A stretch of DNA of 64,000 nt from Muricea muricata (Eukaryota > Cnidaria > Anthozoa > Malacalcyonacea > Plexauridae): NCBI GenBank assembly GCA_963855995.1, contig OY979726.1:4431501-4495500 (forward strand), written 5' to 3'. Position 1 is the first letter of the stretch. Every line of letters begins with the position of its first letter. The position numbers and the translations under genes are program-made. The notes under the pieces are model-generated. The model searched no databases and was not told the origin of the DNA. It saw only the letters and a list, made by a program, of their open reading frames with translations. This document shows, one piece after another, positions 33,904 to 46,008 of this stretch.

Positions 33904-36900
33904 TTTATTTATTTATTTATTTATTTACAAGCCTTGTCAAATCTGACGGGTGATCCCTACAGAGCTCATTGCTCCATTAACAGGGTACCTAGATTTAAAT
34001 TTAACAATATTTACAAGGTTATTCGTTGTCCTCAGAAAGATAATCGGATAATAAGTGAAAATACGAAACTGCATGTTCAAGAGATCGTTTCTTAACCTAT
34101 ATTTCGAGGCTTAATTTCTATCAACGAAAGCCAAAAAAGTAAAATTTAGCAAAAATCTGAGCAATCTGAGGTCAGCGGATGAACCGGATTATCTACTTAC
34201 AACACATTTTATCTGCAAGACTGGACAACGGACGACAGGAATGACATTTAACACAGACAGTTTTGAAAGTTTGGGGAACTTCAAAGTCATATACTAGTTC
34301 AGTCATCTTATGATAATATTTCAACAAGTATGACTTAAATTGCCCAATTGTAACATCCGATCCACGGATATTTGGTGGTAGACTGTTGAATATTCTAGGA
34401 GTCCTGTTATAATAGCTGTTCTGATAAGTTAAGGTGTTTACACTAGGTATCTTTATACTAATGCCATTATTTATCTCGCTTCTAGTGACACGATTACGTA
34501 ATTTAGTTGTAATGTTTTGATCATTTCTCAATATTGCTTTAAAGAAGTACATTAAGTCTAAGTACTCATGCCAGTAATTCAAAGGGAGTAACCCTGTTTT
34601 TAGCAGTCGGTCTTTGTAGCAGGTTTCGGATTGATAGGGCAGCGACATGATAAACCTTGTTGCTCGTTTTTGGACCTTTTCCATATCAAGGATTAGCGAA
34701 ACATACTGTGGTGACCAGACTTGACAGCTGTATGCGAAGTGGCTGCGTACCAACGTCTTGTATAGTGTACAACGGATACGAGAGTTGGTCATGTTGACGG
34801 TAGACCTTTTTACAAATCCCAGCATTTTGTTGGCTTTAGTACACACTGCAGATATTTGGTGGTTCCATTTGAGATCTGTGGTGATAAGAACTCCGAGATC
34901 TTTTTGGGCGGTTCGTTTGTTGATAATTGAGGTGTTGGTGGGGTCATCATTGGTCAGGTGGTAGCTTGACAGAACTTGTTTTCGATTTCTTGTCACACTG
35001 AGAAGACCACATTTTGACTGGTTGAGGTTCATACGCCACGTCTGACACCACTTGTTAATTCCATCAAGATCACATCGAAGATGTTTAACGTCCTCTGTTG
35101 TTCGTATGGCACGATAACACTTGGTATCATCAGCAAATAGTGCTACGGACGATGATGTGGTGATTTGGGGTATATCGTTCACATAAACGAGGAATAGTAG
35201 TGAACCAAGGATTGAACCTTGAGGAACACCTGACAGGACTGGTATTGATTGCGATGTCTTACCTAGGACTGTGACCTGTTGATGGCGGTCAGTGAGATAG
35301 TTTTCAAACCAGGCAAGCAGGTTTCCGCCAACTCCGACTCTACGTAATTTCTTGATTAGCAGCTGATGGTCCACTTTGTCGAAGGCTTTAGCAAAATCCA
35401 AGTAAAGAATGTCAGTTTGAATTCTTTTATCGAGCGACTCGCCAATCTCATGAAGAACTTGAAGTAACTGTGATGTTGTAGACTTTCCCTTGAGGAATCC
35501 GAATTGGAGGTTGTGTAGTTGACACGATATATGGTTGATTAGTTGATTGTAGATACAACGGTCCAAGATTTTTGATACAATGGAGAGTAGAGAGATGGGC
35601 CGATAATTTGAGGCTTCGTTCTTTTGACCACTTTTAGGAATTGGTGTAATATTTGAGGTCTTCCATTCTTTTGGTATTTTCCCGGTATTCAGACTTTTAT
35701 TGAAGAGATCACTTAACGATGACGAGATATAGGGTGCACAGCATCTGAGTAGCCTTGCTGGAATTTTGTCTGGACCCATGGCTTTGTTTACATCTAGCGA
35801 GGAAAGAATACGTCTAACATCATCACAGGTAACATGGATATCTGTAAGCATATCATAGGACGAGGTGGTCGAAGATGGATGATTATCATACTCTTTTTGG
35901 GACAAGGGAGGATTAAACATGGATTGGAAGTAGTTATTTAAAAAGTTTGCAACGTCCTCTGGGTTTTCAGCAGTAGCATTACCTTCTTTACGCTTCCAGG
36001 TCATTTTGCTCGGCACACTGGACGTATTTGACACGGATTTAAACAACGACCAAAATCTTTTTGGGTTAGCTTTAGGTAAGTTCTGAAAGAATTCTTTACG
36101 TTTTTGTGACAGAAGGGATTTACAAGCCCGGCGAAGATCTCGGAATGTTTCTCAAGTGTTCGTTTTAGGGTTTCTTCTTGCTCTTCGTCTGTTCTTGCTC
36201 TTAGCTGTTTCCTTTTTGTTCAACAGATGCCTGACCTCGCTGTCAAACCAAGGTAGAGATTTGCGTTTCTTGATGACTTTTTTTGGAATATGACGATGCA
36301 CAGCATCCATAAAACAGTCACACCAACGTTGCCAATTATTGTCAATATCACCCGAGTTGGTATTTGGGTTGTGGGAGTTGTGAGTAGGTTTGTTGGGATT
36401 GTTGTCAGGTTCATCTGAGGATATAAACGAAGAAAGGTTAATTGATGTAAGAGTCTCGAATAGACCCTCCCAATCTGCCGAACGATAATCTAGAACTGTT
36501 CGCGTGTCACAGGACGATAACTTGGCGGACACGTTATATTCAAAGAACAAAAGATTATGGTCGCTGAAGATGTCCATTGACTTTGATGGTATACATGCCA
36601 CATCAGTAACAGCCTCTGGGGTGTTGGTAAAGATTAGGTCAAGGATGTTGTTTTTCCGCGTGGGAAATGGGTTAACTTGTTCAAGGAAAAAGTCACTAAC
36701 GAGATCTCGGAATTGCACAGAGTTTGCTGAAACATTTTGGCTGGAGGAAGTATTAGAGTTCCAATCTAATTCAGGAAAATTGAAGTCTCCAGTTATGATG
36801 ATCTTTTCATATTTTTCAGCAACTTGCAAGAATGATTCAAACAGGCTACGCCATTCGTCATGATCACAATTCGGCGGCTTATAGCAAACACACAGAATAC

Positions 36901-37440
36901 ACTTCTCCTTTACTCGAGTGATAAGTTCAGCAGCTACAATTTCTAACTGTTCAGTCCCCAAGGTAACTTTCTCGAACTCGATTCCTTCACGTAATGCTAA
37001 GAGTACTCCGCCCCCGCGTTTATTGGATGGCCGATCCTTTCTAATGATGTTGTAATCAGTTGGTAATATTTCATGATCATTCACACTGTCGTTAAGCCAT
37101 GTTTCGGTTACTGATACGACATCGAGATTTTCTGAGTAGACAAGGTCTTGAAATGACGCTAGGTTATTTGAGAATGTTCCATCTTTTTTCTTATTAAAGC
37201 TTCGAAGACTTTGTGCGTTAAATGATAACCAACGTTGAGCTTTCGATTGAGGTCCCGGATTGGTGGCAATATCGCCGGCGAGTAGAATGAGAAGCATACT
37301 GTGTAATAACTTTTGATTGGATTTGAATTGTAAGCTATAGCGGAGATTGATAGCACGAGTTGATTTCCGCATCTTGTTATCCCGAGTTGCGTCATCACGT
37401 TTGTGCGTGCAAACACGCGCACGACGCTCCGTAAAATTGT
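33904..37440 (-). mobile_element. APE-type non-LTR retrotransposon (CR1/L2-like), nearly complete
   Basis: Minus-strand LINE with a 5' leader, one endonuclease-RT frame (37372 down to 34193), a 3' UTR of about 290 bp, and a 3' tail of (TAAA)n visible on the plus strand as repeated TTTA at about 33904-33925. Microsatellite tails of this kind fit the CR1/L2 group. The 5' boundary is approximate. Confidence 0.8.
34193..37372 (-). pseudogene. LINE endonuclease-reverse transcriptase with one in-frame stop
   Basis: The first part (37372-36152, 406 codons) has a hydrophobic start, a 2A-like GDIATNPGP near residue 33-41, then APE endonuclease motifs in order: NAQSLR, TETW, GDFNFPE, FSDHN. A TGA at 36152-36154 interrupts the frame; the same frame continues open (RDLRRACKSLL, PKRFWSLFKSV) into the RT part (617 codons from 36046). 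RT motifs: NYRPISLLS at 147-155, DFAKAFD at 217-223, GVPQGS at 273-278, FADD at 304-307. The C-terminus has a Cys/His-rich end (CVKCHSC). Apart from the one stop the gene looks whole, so the insertion is fairly young. Confidence 0.85.
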
Positions 37441-37936
37441 TTAAAATTTACATTAAAACTAAACAGTAAAGTTTCAACTTCATCGGAAAGCTGTGGATAA
37501 GGAAATTGTCTTGGGGAAGATCAAGTTTGTCTAACCTTCTGAATAATTGTATCAAGAAAAAGTGCTGGTATATTGTGTTGTCAATTTAAAACTAGGTGAG
37601 CTCAGTGGCAGTGCTCCGCATCAAACGCAAATTTATACGCATTTGCTTTCAGTTTTTTGTTGCTGTCATTGTGAAAACTGTTAATTAAAGAGGTTGTGTT
37701 GCTGAATTGCGAGAAAACGTGAAGTATTTTTAAAAGATAAGTGGGTTTTTTAATCGTAAAATTTCTTGTAAGCGGATATTTTGGAAATTTAAATTGGGAG
37801 CGCAAGCTAAAAACGGTTGATTCTTGCGCGAGCCAACGATCAACGAACATCACGTCAACATACGCGCTATAACGGTTGTTCAATTAGAACAATTTGGAGC
37901 CAATTTGAAACTTATTAGAACTAATTCCAAACAAGA
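37441..37936. other. Probable leader of the + strand LINE
   Basis: No gene seen. GC content rises near 37790-37860 before the LINE start at 37937, as in the leader of the 33.8-kb fragment, so it may be LINE 5' UTR. Confidence 0.3.
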
Positions 37937-40900
37937 ATGGGTAAAATCTATTTAAAAACGAAACAAAACACGGGTAATGGATGGTTTTTCTTGCTTATCA
38001 TAACCCTCTGGCTATCTATACGATTGAGACCTGAATTGGTTCATCTCAACACCAAGACAGCTCCTCAAAACATCTGTATTTCTTCGCAACTTACAAACCT
38101 ACCGGACAGATTATGTTTTCTATGGACTTCAACTTCAGTTGCTGTTCATGGCCAATTAAACGGATCAACAAAACAATCATTTCGCCTTGTTGCCTGTGTT
38201 GGTTCTTCGACTACGTAAGTTCAACAAACGTATAATTGCTCCGCTCCACCATTCACAGACTACATGGAACAAACACGGCTATCTATGTTTATCGCCACCA
38301 GATTTCGATCCAGATATTGATATCACTATCTACATGGATATTGCCACAAACCCTGGTCCAGTTAATACTACTAGTAGGTCTGCTAAGAACAGTCTGAAAG
38401 TGCTTTATCTAAACGCCCGTAGTGTGAAATCGTTTGTTTCTATCGACAATTACAAACCTTCCAACAAAGTTTGTAAAATAGCTTTACTTCAAGAGTTGGT
38501 CTATGGAGGCAATTACGAAGTCGTCTGTATCTGCGAGACATGGTTGAACAATACGGTTTATGACTCGGAACTTCTGCCAGGCTTCAACGTATTCCGCCAA
38601 GACAGAATTGGTAAAATCGGTGGTGGAGTGCTCATCGGAGTAAAAGAAGGCTTGCAAGTTACTCGACGCGTGCTGACCTCGAAAGAGATGGTGTTGAGTT
38701 ATTAGCTGCTCAACTCGACAAAGCGAACATCAAACCTGTTATTCTTTACGTATATTATCGTCCTCCTGGTTCTTCTTCTGATGGTCTTAATCTTTTGAAC
38801 AACTCGTTACTTAGTAACCCAGAATCAAGCTGTATATTGTGTTGGTTGGTGATTTCAGTATTCCTTCGACCTCCTGGTCGGACAATGATTCAACTCCTAT
38901 TACCTAAGGTGGGTGCCCAAACGGTGAAATCCTTTGTGAACTTATCGGTGACAATTTTTTGCAACAATTCGTGATTGGTCCAAGTCACAGCGCAGGAAAC
39001 GAGCTCGACTTGCTATTTTGTAATCGTGCAGAAATGTACTAACATCTTCTGCAGATGAGCACAACTTCCCCACCGATCACTATGTCATTGAGTTCAGCAT
39101 TTGTACCAAGTTTTCAAGAGCGAAACCTGTGGGACGCGTCATTTACGACTATAACCACACTGACTTCCCTGCTCTGCGTAAAGCATTGTCAGAAACATCT
39201 TTAAACATTTCCCTAACGGACGGTATCGACGATTGCTGGAAACAATGGAAAGACAAGTTTTTGTCTATCGTGACCAGCTTGTTCCCACTAAAACTATACA
39301 GGACATCAATTCTCCTCCCTGGATCGACGGTGAAGTTCGCCATCTCATTCGCAAGAAATACACTGCGTTACGAAAATACCGAAATAATAAAACAGCTGAC
39401 CGTAAACTCAAATTGCGTTCTTTATGTCAGCAAATCAAATACGCAATCAGAGCTAAACATAAAATTTATCCCGCGAAAATCGAAGCTTCACTGAAAGATA
39501 ACCCGAAGATGTTCTGAAAATACCACAAATCTATTCTCCACCACCGTTCATCTTTAAATCCTATCATAACCTTCAATAACTGTACAGCGAAGTCTCCAAA
39601 AGAGGAAGCAGAACTATTTAACACCTATTTCTGTTCTGTCTTTCGTGCTGCTCAAACCGCGATGAACCCTGACGCGTCCATCTCCTTAATAACTTCCTCT
39701 TCCCAACTGTCCGACATAACCATCTCAGAAGAAGAAGTTGCTACGCATCTATGTAACTTAGATATATCTAAAGCTACTGGTCCTGATGGTATTCCTAATC
39801 GGATTCTAAAAGAATGCAGTGCCGTTATCGCTCCAAGTCTATGCTCACTTTTCAACCACTCCCTTCACTCTGGTACTGTTCCATTTGATTGGAAATCCGC
39901 TGATGTCACACCTGTACATAAGAAAGAGAAAAAGGAACTTGCCTCCAACTACCGACCAATATCCCTTCTATCTATTATTAGCAAAGTCTTGGAACGATGT
40001 GTTGGTAATCGATTTTATGATCATGTTCGGGGGATGATTAATCACGCTCAGCATGGATTCCTTCATGGTCGCTCGTGTGTCACCCAACTTCTGACCACTT
40101 TTCATCGCATCGGACAGCTACTCGACAATAACATTCAGACGGACGTTATTTTCATTGACTTCGCGAAGGCCTTCGATTCTGTTGATCATAACATTCTTTC
40201 AACAAAACTCAGTAGATATGGAATCTCTAGAAATCTTTACAGCTGGTTCAGTAGCTTCCTGCGTGGGCGTAAACAACGTGTTGTTAGGGAGCTTTAGATT
40301 TGACTACGGCTACGGCTACGACTACGAGATTTGATGGCATGCGCAGAAGTCGTAGTCGTTCTCGTTTCTGTTCGAACTTTATTTAGAAGAAAAACAAGCA
40401 ACGAGAAATGAAGTTTCCGTAAATTAATTTTTATTTAGTCCATAACTCTCTCTACAAGGTTAGCTCTTTATGCGAAGAACAGTGCACGAACTAAGTGCAA
40501 GTAAGTGTAGAATAAAAAAACAAACAAGTAAGTGTTGAATAAAAAAACAAACCAGATAATATTTACAACGAGGTTGCAACTACAATTATATTTCAAAGTT
40601 TTAGGACTACTAGGACTATATATTCAAGAATATATTGTTAAGAACATAAAAAATCACAAATCTATATATGACACATAAGTACAAAAATTGCTAGCTAGAA
40701 TTTCGCGGTGTAGTTCGCTCATGTTTGTTTATGGTTTGTTCATATATCATGTATTTTTGATAGCTAATTAAGCAACAAAGTGCACCTCAAAATTTCCCGT
40801 TATAATTACGCTACTGCTTGAAAAAAGACTTCGCATAAACGCTAAGAATATGTCGAATATTTCTACAGATAATTTTTGAAGAAAAGCAAACGTAAACTAA

Positions 40901-42240
40901 CTTTCAATACTATTTAAAAAGTCGTAGTGAGGACTACGAAATTTCTGCAAAATGTCGTACTCAGATGAGCGACGGCTACGACTTTTTCTCGTTAGTACGA
41001 GATGGCGTCAGCATATGGCGTGCGCTTGGCGCAAAATGACGAATTTCGTAGTCGTAGCCGTAGCCGCAGTCAAATCTAAAGTTCTCTAATGTCGAAGGTA
41101 TAGCTTCAGAATGGTCCCCTGTAACCTCTGGCGTCCCTCAAGGAAGCATTTAGGTCCTATGCTGTTCCTTCTGTTCATTAATGATCTCCCAGACGTTATC
41201 CCTCAAGCTGCATCAACAGGTTTGTACGCTGACGACGCGAAGCTATACAGAGCTATAACATCTAACGAGGATAGCGCTTGCCTGCAGACCGCCTTGACTT
41301 GCGCTGAAGTTTGGAGCGCTGATTCAAACATCACATTCAACACATCCAAGTGCAAAATTATGACAATCTCACGTCGCAGAAATCCACTCATCGCCAATTA
41401 CCATCTTGGTTCTGCAGATTTAAATCGTGTGGACAGTGAAGTTGATCTTGGGATCACTTTGACAAGCAACCTCTGTTGGAACGCGCATATATCGCAGATT
41501 GTTAGCAAAGCCAACAAAACGCTGTGTCTACTAAGAAGAACATGCTACATCCTAACGGTTTGTGACGTTCGGCGCACGTTATATCTTTCTCTGATAAAAT
41601 CTCAGCTATAATTACGCCACAGAAATATGGTCGCCGTCCCAGTACACCAACAAAATAAAGTTAGAGAGAGTTCAAAGGCGCGCCACAAGATGGATCCTCC
41701 AAACGCGGGACCTTTCATATAAAGACTGTTTAAAGATGCTAAACCTCTTACCGTTGTCTCACGACAGAGAGATGAACGATTTAACTTATTTCTTTTAAAC
41801 TGTGAACGGTTTTTACGATTTAAATATATATGTCTAACTTTGTGTCATTTGTTAGTCATAACCGTACTCGTAACTGTAAAAATCCTTCTCTTGTACTTAA
41901 AGTGCCGTCGTGTAAAACAAGTTCTTTTCAGTCGTCGTTCGATTCTTTAACCGTATTGTCCCTCTTTGGAATTATGTGTGTAAAATAGCTTGTCCTGCAG
42001 ATCTTCGAAGTCTTGCTATAAATCCTTTCTGTTAAAAACATACGTACAGTTATTAGTGTCTAGTTTTAATGTAGATATGCCATGTACTTGGTCTTTATAT
42101 CGAAGTTGTTCGTGTCACAGATCATAGTAGGTAAACATATGCCCTTTGCTTGTGAGCGGATTTTTCTGACATGGTTTCTGTTTTTCGAGCTAGCTTTAGG
42201 CTGTTCTAAGACCTAGTATGATCTATTTAGTAGAAGTAAT
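37937..42240 (+). pseudogene. Decayed LINE endonuclease-reverse transcriptase (+ strand)
   Basis: The frame starts at 37937 (MGKIYLKTKQ, then a hydrophobic segment), shifts near 38190, and then shows a 2A-like MDIATNPGP followed by endonuclease motifs LYLNARSVKS, CETWLN and GGGVLIGV. Frames break repeatedly from 38700 to 39660. RT part 1 (39662-40282) has NYRPISLLS and DFAKAFDSVDH. A TIR element (40287-41086) is inserted here. RT part 2 follows with GVPQGS (then a small deletion shifting the frame), FINDLPD and LYADDAK, and C-terminal pieces run to about 41800. It is the same group as the LINE at 33904 but older, with many breaks. Confidence 0.8.
40287..41086. mobile_element. 800-bp TIR element with hexamer-repeat ends
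   Basis: The ends GGGAGCTTTAGATTTGACT and, reverse-complemented, GAGAACTTTAGATTTGACT continue into repeated 'ggctac' and 'gactac' hexamers on both sides. TA flanks both ends (40285-40286 and 41087-41088). There is no ORF. It was inserted inside the RT domain of the + strand LINE, so it is younger than that copy. Confidence 0.8.
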
Positions 42241-42530
42241 TTATATATTGTGTGTAAAAAGGTAAAGTGCCTCGCATGGGACTTCGAGTCCCGTTTGCAC
42301 TCGTGCCGTTTGGGTTTAATTCTCCAATAAAGTCTATTGTAATATGAGGCACAAAAATTCTTTATTCGCTCGAAAATTGGGAGCCAATCTAGCTGCAAAA
42401 ACAATGGTAATGACGGAGCCTTGTCATCAGTGTCTAGGATCTTGCAGCTCTTTTTGTGTAAACGATATGGCCTATCCAGATTTTGTTGCGATGTGTTTCC
42501 CCTAACTACGCAACAATAGTCCATCAACGA
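42241..42530 (-). mobile_element. LINE relic, reverse transcriptase C-terminal piece
   Basis: The minus-strand frame 42527-42213 reads DYCCVVRGNTSQQNLDR, SCKILD and LPLFLQLDWLPIFERIK, which is the post-RT region of CR1/Jockey-type LINEs. It is only the 3' part, abutting the end of the + strand LINE. Confidence 0.55.
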
Positions 42531-42599
42531 TAAAGTCAGACAATTTCAAAAAACAACACGAACTTTATATGCAAGGTAGTGTCTAAATACTAGTGTCCA

Positions 42600-44020
42600 A
42601 TTTACTTTATATATCATTTCATTAAGTTAAAAAACCTATACCTTTCCTGTACGATGTTTACACAGATAATAAAATTATTATACGCATAACATGAAACTAT
42701 ATACTATGTCTCTGTATAAAATATTATAATAATAGTAACTGGGAAAGTTTTAAAGCAATGATATAACTTCATGCTAGCAGCTCTTCCTGATTTACTGTGA
42801 CTTTCCCATACACTGGTAATGAAGTTGACACGGCATACGCTACCTTCTCATATATGGTAATCATTACATATATGGCAAATCAGACCACTAGTGCCAGCGT
42901 TGACAAGCTGCTGACTCAGCAAAACAACGCAATAACATTAACTGCGAAATTCAATGTGTCTTTATATAGTAGTTGTGAATTAATTTAAGAGTCAGTTGCA
43001 TTTTTCATCGCCGATGATTGCTGATGACTACGTTATTGGTGACCAACAACATCTAGAGATCAACAAGTTCAACGCTCGTATTGGAAATGCAATTGACTGA
43101 CTGGGATAATGGCAATGACATTTGTAATGTGGCATTCTTGGACCTAATATGGTCGCACGCATGTATATGAACAAGCGCTGTGGTTGGTTGATAAACACAA
43201 TTAAAAGCGCTAAAACCATAGAAATTATGTTTCTGAAGTACGAACGTGCCAATGGCACAATATTGGGTAATAATTCCGTGTTCCCAGTACGCGAAACTAA
43301 ATTTTAATCCAAGCCCTAAATCTAATCAAAAACATGACAAATAAAACGCTGGTTAGGATTAGGGTTTGGGTTAGGCCTTAGGGCTTGGATTAAGATTTAT
43401 ATGAGAACACGGAATTATTACCAATTGTTCATATAATTAAGGCACCCAAGTATTCAACACGAAACTAAACGCACATGCATGTGTCAAACCTACCAGTATA
43501 AACTCTATGGATTGTTGTAGCATCAGATTTTTTACACAGGAATCGTCATGAGGATACACAACATGAAGACATGTCGATTGGCAATATCACAACAGTTTAA
43601 TATTGGCCGATTTCAATCGGCTAAGAAAGTCTAATAATTAATGTCGCACTGGTAGAATCGCCTCGGTTTAACAAAATACGTACAAACTTTGCACTTTGCA
43701 ACATTTCTCTGTCAATCACTGATTCAGAGATAATTTAGGCCTGATTTTACGAAATCCAAGAAAATAACCCTAAAATATGGAATACCCTTTTAGCTAGGTA
43801 GTTATCAAAGCAACTCATTCACATCAAATATGCAGTACTAATAAACCGGAAGTCAGTGTACACGTATTAATCTTGAGATCAATCGTCTTCCAGTCAGTTG
43901 ATATTACCGTCCTAGCAATGCACAGGCGACGTTCTATTTCTTGATAAAGGAAATCAAGAGCCAATACATTTGATCAGCTTTGTACTAAAGAATTATACAT
44001 TGATACATACTCGTGTAGTG
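42600..44020 (+). repeat. Flanking repeat R1, upstream of the BH3-only-like gene
   Basis: Blocks from 'cctttcctgtacgat' through 'cttcctgatttactgtgac', 'ccatatatggtaatcattac' and 'caatgcacaggcgacgttct' recur in the same order at 46520-48075 (R2) and in part at 48088-48860 (R3). R1 is the copy next to the gene. Confidence 0.7.
43266..43422. mobile_element. 157-bp MITE inside R1
   Basis: Ends GGTAATAATTCCGTGTTC and its inverted copy, with inner arms 'ttaatccaagccctaa'. The core contains telomere-like 'ggattagggtttgggttagg'. It is absent from the matching place in R3. Confidence 0.6.
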
Positions 44021-44055
44021 GCAAGAGCTGCTGAATTGCATGTCTGCAAACTTTG
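43940..44055 (+). other. Likely non-coding first exon of the BH3-only-like gene
   Basis: The sequence ends at a strong donor, AACTTTG|gtgagt (44055/44056). The intron 44056-44233 is 178 bp, ending in the pyrimidine-rich acceptor ctctctccctctcttccctag. The 5' end is not defined. An ATG at 44040 would, after splicing, open a short frame that overlaps the main start codon. Confidence 0.45.
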
Positions 44056-44248
44056 GTGAGTATTACTGTATGATTTTGTGAAATGTCTATGTACATGGTA
44101 CTTACGGAGCAGAAGCTATTAAATTCTAGGGTATACGTACATACTTGATATATATGTGACGTGTTATCATAGAATAATACGGCTGCTTAATCGCGACACA
44201 ATTTAATCACCCCTCTCTCCCTCTCTTCCCTAGGGAACATTACCAACC

Positions 44249-44512
44249 ATGTCTTCAGATAGAAAACATGACAGACAACGAGAGCTTCCTAGCGAAGAAA
44301 ATAACCATCAGAATCGTAACGACCATTTACTGCATGAAAGACAAATCATAAATGCAATCAGCGCCAATTTAAGAAATATTGGAGATAACTTTAACAAAAG
44401 ATACGGAGCGCACAACAAGCATGGTGGAGAAAGGTTCGCGCAAGAAATTTACATTGAAGAAATTGTTCATCATTGTGTTGCCGGCAATCTTCATTCCGGC
44501 AATCTTCATTAA
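44249..44512 (+). CDS. BH3-only-like apoptosis regulator (87 codons)
   Basis: The ATG is 15 bases into an exon that starts at 44234 after a good acceptor. The protein is hydrophilic at the start (MSSDRKHDRQRELPSEENN), then holds a near-ideal BH3 helix at about residues 34-53: INAISANLRNIGDNFNKRYG. This has the four spaced hydrophobic residues (I, L, I, F), the invariant G-D, and an Asn as in BIM. BH3-only proteins bind the groove of anti-apoptotic BCL-2 proteins or activate BAX/BAK at mitochondria; Hydra is known to have several. No BH1 or BH2 region is present. The frame ends EEIVHHCVAGNLH without a membrane anchor, but a hydrophobic segment typical of tail anchors (KKLFIIVLPAIFIPAIFI) is encoded in the +1 frame over the same bases. 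Poly(A) signals AATAAATAAA lie at 44810-44819. Confidence 0.65.
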   Translation: MSSDRKHDRQRELPSEENNHQNRNDHLLHERQIINAISANLRNIGDNFNKRYGAHNKHGGERFAQEIYIEEIVHHCVAGNLHSGNLH

Positions 44513-44819
44513 TCCTCGACCGAAATCAATTCAACCAGGAATCACTGGAGCGAATTCAACAACAAGTGGATTAACATACCATAATGCTAGGAAAAACAAT
44601 TCGTACTGTCAATTTTTTCTTGTTTTATATAACAAAACCAGTTTAACTGAGATATATACCCATAGGATGTATGTGATGTTTATACTATATAGTTACGGAA
44701 CAGTCATGGTCTATATAATATTGTTATGATATTGTAATATTGTATATATATAATTATATATATATAAGTTTTTTTATTAATATACATTGCTTGGGTAGTT
44801 ACGGTGTAGAATAAATAAA

Positions 44820-45750
44820 GATATTCTGAATAATTAAATGTATGCAAATTAAGTAAATACATAAATTAATTTTGCTAAAAATATGGAAGGTCGCGCGGCT
44901 TTTTGAACAGCTTAGACTCGAGCAAATTGTCTGAAATTTTGTACAGCAATACAACACCCGACAAATTGTCCACCTACCAAGTCAAAATTACTTTTAAGCA
45001 TTTACGTTTGGCGCGCAAGGCGTATTTAACTGGTCGTGAAAGACACAACCCCTACCAATTTTGGTAGGAGATGAGATGGTATCTTCGCCTATTTTAATTT
45101 CGTTAATGGAAAATCCCCTTGTCCACCTCCAAGAATATTGTTTACATTCCACCAAGGTTGGTTTTCCGCATGGGAATATTAACATCATTCCTATAGGATT
45201 TATACCGCTCCCAGTAAACATTAGAATTAGTTCATATTGCTTGTTTTTTAACTCTCTATTTATCATTTTGTTTCTGATCTTTCTCGTCACTACCTATGTT
45301 TCTCATTCTTTTGGACATAGTAGGAGCATGCTTGTCAGGTATGTCTAAACATAATTTCTTCCATAGATTCCATTGATTATCTACATTCGGTTGAGTATCA
45401 ATAGTGCACCATGGCTGACGAAATGCAATGATATACGATGGCTACGTTACTAAATATTGCTCTTTGTTGACATCCTCAATCGGATTTGTAAACAGGGATC
45501 ACATTAGCCTCTCTAAATCATTTATATACATTATATACATATGATCCAAAGGATAAATTAAATATATGATTGAAAAATGGAGCAATTAAATCTTCTGTCA
45601 CTTCATAATTTTAGCAGTATTCGGTCCAATCCAGGTTACAGCTCGTGCTGTTTGTTACTCAACTGATGGGTACTCTCACAGCAGCATAACAGACGACGCC
45701 TAATCATCATTTTTATTTAATCTTGGTCTTGGTGTAGTGTACTCAGGGAA
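44820..45750. other. Unassigned stretch with overlapping ORFs
   Basis: Opposed ORFs at 45061-45348 (+) and 44994-45290 (-) cover the same bases. Neither has a domain I recognise or splice support, so neither is called. Confidence 0.3.
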
Positions 45751-45756
45751 AAATGG

Positions 45757-46008
45757 CGTTTATACGTTACTCTAAGTCTATATCCACACGAGGAAAGCTG
45801 AAATATATGTCAAGCCACGGCGCAGTGGGAATCGAACCTACGACCTTCGGAATGCTAGCCTACAATAGGTCAATAAGTACTCTGTCAATTGATTCAAACA
45901 GAGCTGACAGCGTCCATCCTGGGCCAGCATCCATATCCTAGGTTACAGGTCCGATTCCCACTGTATTGTTCAGCCTTCAGATGTGGACATCGACTGAGAG
46001 TAACACCA
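45757..46008. mobile_element. SINE-like foldback with tRNA B-box motifs in both arms
   Basis: The left arm (minus) contains GTAGGTTCGATTCCCACTG and the right arm (plus) contains ACAGGTCCGATTCCCACTG; both resemble a tRNA B box and T arm. The outer ends 'gttactctaagtctatatcc' and its inverted partner near 45985-46005 also pair. Two tRNA-derived SINE ends in head-to-head orientation are the simplest reading. Confidence 0.5.

Noticed and set aside
43355..43385. Telomere-like TTAGGG-type repeat
   Set aside because: Only a few degenerate units inside a MITE core; not an interstitial telomere.
45061..45348. Hydrophobic + strand ORF with an opposed minus ORF
   Set aside because: Both strands are open over the same bases and neither shows a domain or splice signals.
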